NCBI GenBank assembly: GCA_030268105.1
Contig: BSDZ01000016.1
Span: forward strand, 813,501-877,500
DNA length: 64,000 bases
Direction of reading: 5' to 3'
Origin: Volvox africanus
Lineage: Eukaryota; Chlorophyta; Chlorophyceae; Chlamydomonadales; Volvocaceae
Part shown: positions 58,501 to 64,000 of the stretch, piece by piece
Layout: each line of letters begins with the position of its first letter
Numbering within the stretch: position 1 is the stretch's first letter
Position numbers and translations under genes: made by a program
The notes under the pieces: generated by a model
What the model saw: only the letters and a program-made list of their open reading frames with translations
Databases searched by the model: none
Told to the model about the DNA's origin: nothing

Positions 58501-60347
58501 GGTGGCTGGCTGGATTGGCGACTGGGTCCAGTATGGGGCGGCTCAGATGGGGAGCGAGCTGAATTAGTATCTGGCACACTGGGTAGCGAGCTGCGTATAC
58601 CAAACTGGCAGGGTGGATCCCGGATTCGTTGGGTTCGTGGCCGGCTGAATGGAGTGACCGACAGCTTGTCCGATGCCCCGCCCTGCTGTGCTAATGGGGT
58701 TAGGACCTTAGCACGGTATCATTCATACATGATACGTTTGATGCGTAATTTATTGCTCGTGTATTGCTTCGGTATTTATCCTTTCTTCACGACCTACCAG
58801 GTGGCACGCTGGCCCTCGGCATGGTGGTGACACTGGCGTCGGTGGTGTATGCGGCTTTCCGTGCGGGATCCAACACGGCGCTGTTCACACTCGAGGGTTC
58901 GGAGGAGGGCGAGCCGCTGGCGCAGCGGCAGGCGCTCCTGAGTGCGGAGGAAGGGGACACCAGCGCGGGACTTGACGGAGTGCCGGATGTGGCAGAGGCG
59001 ACACGGGACGCGGTGATGGGCGGGCCCAGCAAGTGAGGAGACAGGCATGGAGGGCAGAATGGGGACGGGGGAAAGGGACGTGGGCTGGCCCTTAGGGCAT
59101 GGTGCGCGGCTGGGAGGGGATAATAGGATACGGGTCTGTACGGGTCAGGTGACGGGCCAAGACACTTTATGATAGGGCTGGTGACGCCCACAAAGGGCAA
59201 GAGGGCCAGGCAATAGGTGCCAGGAGCTTTCACCTGGCGCGTTAGTGGGGCCTGCTTCCTCTTCAGGTAACTTAATTGTCATATTACCGGATATGGCTCT
59301 CGGGGAATGGGAACAACATAGGCGTCGGGTTTTCCGTTAACTCCGGTGTGGTGGAATTTGTTGCAGCAGACTCTTGTTTAGCTGCAATATCCCCCCGTCC
59401 CCCACCCACCCACTTACGGCCTAACAAATACTAGTTTGCGATTATGTTGCTGTGTTGCGCCGAGCCCTGATGGACGGGCGCGTATAGGGTCCGCATATCC
59501 AAGGAACAACTATAACATTTGAGGCTCGGACGTCAACGTCAGCCACTCGGCATGCTTCCTGTCAACCGCACATGTACTTGATTATGAAACCCCCTTCACT
59601 GCCCCAAGTTTGGCCCCTTGCCAACTGCAAAGTCAATGCTCTCCTCAATAGAGGTGCTGATTCATTAAGACTCGGCCCCCCGCGCAGCACTCTTCCCACG
59701 GAGGTCTAAACACCAACATGGGCGGCCCACCACCGCTGTCACGCAGGTCCGAAGCATCCGCGGCCCTAACTCCGGTGACGTACAACTACTCCTTCTTCCA
59801 CCTCATTTTTGCGCTAGCCTCCATGTATATCGCCATGCTCATGACAGGCTGGGGCAGCGTGGCGCAGGTGTGAAGGCGCGCTGGTGGTGGGGGGCGTCTT
59901 CTTGTCTCATACCGTGGGAATGTGGCGCCTGCCGTTGAAATGGGGATCAATCGTCCTTCCACCTGGTATCTCAAGGCAGTTTGGAGATTTCATCAAACGT
60001 GCCGTTTGTCGCGTATAGTGAGTGCACAACAGACGTGCATTGTTAACGCTACATTTTCACGCGCGTTTCAACGTTTCGGGGGTCTTTCTGGCGTAATACC
60101 GGCCTTTGATAGAATACGCTATTTCTCTTCGCGGATCAATTCATTTTCCATATCTGCATCCCCACATAACCTTAACCTTGCCGCCTGCCTGCGGCCGCTG
60201 TCATGCGCGTGATGACAGGAGAAGGATCGCATGGACGTGGGCTGGGTCAGCGTGTGGGTCAAGACGGCAGCTGAATGGGTCACTGGTCTGCTGTATATGT
60301 GGACCCTGGTGGCGCCTGCGCTGTTCCCGGACAGGGACTTCTCGTAA
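55520..60347 (+). CDS. Serine incorporator (Serinc/TMS1) family membrane protein
   Basis: Exons: 55520-55715, 55861-55943, 56103-56265, 56665-56735, 56988-57093, 57729-57856, 58373-58496, 58801-59032, 59747-59867, 60219-60347; 1353 nt, 450 aa, all GT-AG, all phases consistent. The family pattern is unmistakable: a Cys-rich N-terminus after MFLGGYLGSCAAQ, WFGQQAVYRVSMGNF, FFACLSLAMIGVKFKGDKRD, LHHAHPMLKLGLWLLF, LPFLFPNEVLNAYS, GVFLVIQMIILLDFVQ, SWVANGEENDRWLYG, MYYWFKPAGAGSCSLN, FPSSMISLYAVYLCFSAL, SEPRDYQCNGL, the acidic loop GSEEGEPLAQ, YNYSFFHLIFALASMY and a C-terminus with TLVAPALFPDRDF. About ten membrane helices are expected. The family was first linked to serine incorporation into phosphatidylserine and sphingolipids; more recent work points to lipid scrambling. 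Length is normal for the family. Complete and probably functional. Confidence 0.95.
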
Positions 60348-60906
60348 TGAGATGGAGTGGAGTGGCGCAGGAATGAAGATGGCGAAGTGGGCAGCAGAGC
60401 AGGATAAAAGCCGGGAAGTGCGCTTGGTTTAGGGCGACAATCTGCCACCAGGGCGATGGTGACAGGTAATTGCCTTCTCATGGCGTCGGTGGCTTCCACG
60501 ACAGCAAGCAACTGTAGCGGTAGCTGTCTGAACGGCTATAGCTACCGTTTTGTAATAGCAGCGGCAGGGTTGAGGCACGTACCGCGGGCAGTGCCTAATT
60601 GATTGATAAGTCCTACTGCAGCAGCGGCGGCATGAATTGCGTCGGGGAGTTCCGTCAGCAGTGGCAGAACGTAAGGGCAAATGTAGGTACGAAATGTAGG
60701 TAGAAGGCAGCGATTGAACGGACGAGGAAGATCCTGGTAGGTAGGGGGCGGTCGTCGGCTGGAAGTGTGCTCGGGCAAAGGGGGCCGTGGCACAGGGGTA
60801 TGGGTGCAGAATCGTCACATTGTGAACGAAGTGGTTGTTGTTTGGTCAATATGCCATGTGTGCGGACGTTTTGACTGTGATGCGTGCTCGTGGAGGAAGA
60901 CGAATA

Positions 60907-60911
60907 TGTAA
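60907..60911 (+). terminator. TGTAA poly(A) signal for the Serinc gene
   Basis: First clear TGTAA downstream of the stop at 60345-60347, implying a 3' UTR of about 570 bp. Confidence 0.45.
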
Positions 60912-61649
60912 TAGTAAGGCCTGAACTGTCTCGTTGCATTTGAGTCAAGGAGGTCTACTGCTTCGTTGCCTCCTTGCGTCTCCACCTCAAGGACTTTCAA
61001 GCCGTGTTTTGCCAGCTATTAAACAAACCCATCCAAGTATTAACAATGCAACACTATGAAAGTTATAAAAATAACAATCATAACCATACACAGCTACAAC
61101 AGGTAGTAGTAGTGGTAGTAGTAGTGGTAGTAGTACGCCGGACGCAGCCCAACGTGCGTTAAGGGTTTAAGGAACTGAGGGGTGTCATATAGCCTCCCGC
61201 ATGGCATAGCATAACCGCACCATTCGAATCAACAAGGTGAACTGATGTTCCTGCTAATTCCAAGAACGCATACATTTTTCGCTCCCTGCTTTCTCGCTTT
61301 GCTCCCGACTACGTGCACGGTGCATCATCATATTTACCATGCCAGCATCTGTTTCTCCCTCCGAACGTTCGAGCGCGTACACTCCTGTCATATGGTTCGA
61401 GGTCATGCATTACACCCCCTCCTAACCATTTCCCCGCGTCCAAAACTGAATGCTCGCCAGCAACGGAGCCTGGTACCCGACCAAACGGCGCGTGCCAATA
61501 AGCGGGGGGGAATGGTGGGTTGGTGGGTTGGGGGTTGGGGGGGCTGGGGGTTGGGGGTGAGGGGGGGATGGGGGATGGGGTATTGGGGGGATGGGGGTTG
61601 GGGGGATGGGGGATTGGGGGGGGCTCGGGTTAAAACCCTAAGCCCTCAC
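60912..61649. other. Region between convergent genes; G-rich tract
   Basis: Contains a GTA/GTG triplet tract (61103-61135) and a G-rich tract (61503-61623) next to a telomere-like GGGTTAAAACCCTAA. No coding exon recognised on either strand, although the minus-strand WDR70-like gene would be expected to continue here. Confidence 0.45.
61503..61640 (+). repeat. G-rich minisatellite with GGGGTT words
   Basis: Dense runs of four to eight G separated by TT, AT or CT; strong G-quadruplex potential on the + strand. It immediately follows, on the - strand, the last recognised WDR70-like exon. Confidence 0.7.
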
Positions 61650-63667
61650 CGACTTCATGCTGTGAAAGTCGCACACACGGACTGTGTAGTCGTACGACAC
61701 CGAGACCTGGACATTAAACATTAAAAAGTCGGCATGGATAACGTCGATACCGTCAATGCTTCCCCCTGTCCGCAAGACTTCACCTGGGTATTCGCCTGTC
61801 CACCTCCCTCTGCTGTTCTTGCGCCCTCCGTCCCTGTGCCCCTCTGCCTTGCGCATGAAGATTTGAGATTTGGAGACAAACACCGCAACCACCTCATCAC
61901 CGGTGTCAAGCCCACGTGTGCGGCCAAAGAAGTGGCGCGAACCAAACGAGGTCCACCACATGCAAAATCACACATCTAATTCGTACACCTATATCATATG
62001 ATCCGGGGTCCTCCCATTTGCTCCCGGCCCACCCCCACCCAAACCCCACCATGCGTGTGCCGCTGTGCTCCACATCCAGGCAGGACACCGCCTTCGTGTG
62101 GCCCTTCAGGATGGCCTGCGGGTCGGGGGTGGCGGAGGAGGGAAGGGGGGAAGGCGAATAACAATAACAGTAACGAGACCTGATACCGCTGTAGAGGCGC
62201 TGCTGTAAAGAATGGCTAACCGCGATGGTGGAGAGGACGACGTGTAGCTCCGTCCAAGGGTAAGGGGGAGGAACAGACCTGACACATTTTGCTCTTGTAA
62301 AACACTATCCAGGATAATCCCGAACATCAAAATTGGTGAGCGAAGACCGCTGGGGCCGACGGGCCGGACACAGGGAGCGATGCCGGAAAAGGGCGTAACA
62401 CCAAGACCTTGCGACAGCTGATGTGCCAACATAGTGTTTAAGTGTTAAAGTGGTTTGGGACGCGGGTGTGCGGGGTGGGATGAAGGGCGAACAGACGACG
62501 CCGGGCACTCTCAGTAGCAGACGCACAGACGGCCACTTAGGCCTAGGTGTTGCAAAGCGGTACACGGGGGACCGCTCAAGGCCTGGCTGCCGCCAGCTGC
62601 ATCATATCGCAAAATGCGACCTTGTCTGCATTTAAAACCATCCCCCTCACCTCGTGTGTGATTGGAAGTCCGTACGGGTCGTCGTCACCGGTTTCAACCA
62701 CACCACCGACCCTTGGGTCTACTGCTTCCTCATCGCTGCCACCGTCCTCCTCCTCCTCGTCCAAGTTATCCGGCTCTGTCATTACCGCCGCGCGGAAAAA
62801 AGGACTTCAGATTTACACACATACACGTACACATACAAACATCCCACCCCCCAAACCCACCATCTCATATCGTGAAGCTCCAAACCAGGCAGCTGGCTGG
62901 ATTGCCGCCAGGCTTCACCCACCTCTCCCTTTCCCGTCCCTTTAGCCTTCAGCTGCAGTTAGTCCGCATTTTCTCCTCCCCTCCCTTCCCTCCCCCCCCC
63001 TCTGCACCCCCGTCAGGCGATGCATGCGTCGAATCGGCCTCCGCGTCCTCCCCTCCCCCGGGCCCTGCGCCTCTGCTACTGCCGCTGACCCCAAGAGCAG
63101 CAATGTCAGGTACTAACCTGATGCCTACCCCCTGCTGGGCCCCCCGCAGCCCCCCCTTCCCCTCCCCTGAAGCCGTACGACATTTCTGCATCACTGCGGC
63201 ACTGCAGCACTCATTACACTTTCTGGCTAGAGGCCAAGCCTCCCTCGCGACATCGGGCGACACGATGTGCGCACCCCCTCCCACCTTGACTCGTGCCCTT
63301 TCCCGCGCCTTTGTCCCTCGGCCCCGATGCCGAGGCGGCACCAATGTTTCCAACGCCACTGACGCCAGTTGCCCGCCCTGGTGGTTTCGGAGGAACGTGC
63401 GGGTAAGAGGTGTTAAAAAGTTTAAGCCAGAAATCATGTTTATAAACATGGCAGAGGAATTGGTCAATGATGGTGAGGGAGTTCATGATAAGAACTCTTA
63501 GGGCTCTTACCGAACGCCACCGGAAGGTGAGCGCGAGCGAGATCGAGGTCGTCCATTCGGTCAGACTCCGACTGCATCGACCGGCCGGGGCCTAGGTCCT
63601 GATGCCCGCCCGCCGAAGCAACAACAGCAGCAGCATTGTCACTGCCATCGTCTTCGTCCATGTCATC
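61650..63667 (-). pseudogene. WDR70-like (GAD-1 family) WD-repeat gene, partial or truncated
   Basis: Recognised exons in transcription order: 63667-63511 (acidic start, ending AHLPVAFG), a Gly/Asp-rich exon near 63100-63010 (ends not fixed), 62775-62651 (EEEED run, then DDDPYGLPITHE), 62115-62050 (AILKGHTKAVSCLDVEHSG) and 61706-61650 (VSVSYDYTVRVCDFHSMKS). The last three join in phase and match the characteristic WDR70 order: acidic stretch, PITHE, HTK, SYDYTVR-x-xDF. The conserved Trp of the first WD dipeptide is Cys (TGC) here. No further WD repeats were found to the left before the convergent Serinc gene, where about six more would be needed. It may be a decayed or truncated copy, or a gene with exons I failed to see; the 5' end may lie beyond 64000. 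WDR70 acts in nuclear chromatin/DNA-damage contexts in other eukaryotes. Confidence 0.6.
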
Positions 63668-64000
63668 CTGAGTGACGCGACGCCAACCACGCGAGGCGCC
63701 CTAGGCAAGAGTGAAGGGGGGAAAAGGGTGCGGGAGTGAGGGGGGGCGGGAATCCGTGAGGGGGAAGAAGCGTGTGTGTATGTGCACTAAAACGTGGCAA
63801 GGGTTCGGCACAACTTCCATCAGCATCATCCGAGGAGAAACTTTGTATCATATATTACCGGTTAAAGACAGGAGCAAAGGTGACGGTGTGGACACACACA
63901 AACACACACAAAAACATGCTCTCTTCGTTGAGTGAGCAACACCCGCGCCTCAGACCCCGTCGCCCCCATCCCCCATCCCCGTCACCTCTGGAAGGCAGGA
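63668..64000. other. Right edge, upstream of WDR70-like exon
   Basis: G-rich on the + strand (63708-63770). It may hold the intron and earlier exon of the minus-strand gene: an in-frame alternative acceptor at about 63702 would extend the first exon with GASRGWRRVTQD. Nothing else recognised. Confidence 0.35.

Overview
The window looks like nuclear DNA of a volvocine green alga (Chlorophyceae, Volvocales; Volvox or a close relative). The reasons are intron-rich genes, pherophorin-type extracellular-matrix (ECM) genes, TGTAA-type 3' processing signals, CCCTAAAA-like telomeric motifs and many microsatellites. The assignment is by recognition only; no search was run.

Layout. (1) 190-3210, + strand: the 3' part of a TKL/MAPKKK-like protein kinase. 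(2) 3.8-38.2 kb: a head-to-tail array of three complete units (A 5408-14183, B 14184-25823, C 25824-37200). It is flanked by a decayed 3'-flank remnant on the left (about 3815-4110) and a truncated fourth unit on the right (37201-about 38205). Each complete unit carries one intact nine-exon gene for a secreted protein: signal peptide, a beta-sandwich-like region with a CCR motif, a CADG/He_PIG-like region, a short Pro-rich linker and a C-terminal pherophorin domain. Predicted lengths are 559, 559 and 564 aa. (3) 40.2-45 kb, - strand: a multi-exon gene of unknown function with hydrophobic segments. (4) 46-54.7 kb, + strand: a divergent HSP70-like gene with the nucleotide-binding-domain motifs but no substrate-binding domain. 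(5) 55.5-60.3 kb, + strand: a complete ten-exon serine incorporator (Serinc/TMS1) gene. (6) 61.65-63.7 kb, - strand: a WDR70-like gene of which only the N-terminal region and first WD repeat are visible.

The most interesting signal is in the array. Upstream flanks and intron 1 are almost identical between units, yet exon 2 and short patches of exons 1, 3, 7 and 9 differ strongly. By hand count exon 2 differs at 27 of 141 bases between A and B, every changed codon is non-synonymous, and intron 1 beside it differs at 6 of 224. This looks like a tandem ECM family whose DNA is recent or homogenised while particular exposed segments are diversified, by positive selection or by cassette-like exchange. 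The array also records its rearrangement history: a 1.03-kb presence/absence segment bounded by a 12-bp direct repeat, and a chimeric intron 7 in unit C.

Exon boundaries were set by hand from reading-frame continuity, GT/GC-AG junctions and family conservation. All joins within each gene keep phase. First exons of the kinase, the minus-strand gene and the WDR70-like gene, and exon 1 of the HSP70-like gene, are uncertain or missing.
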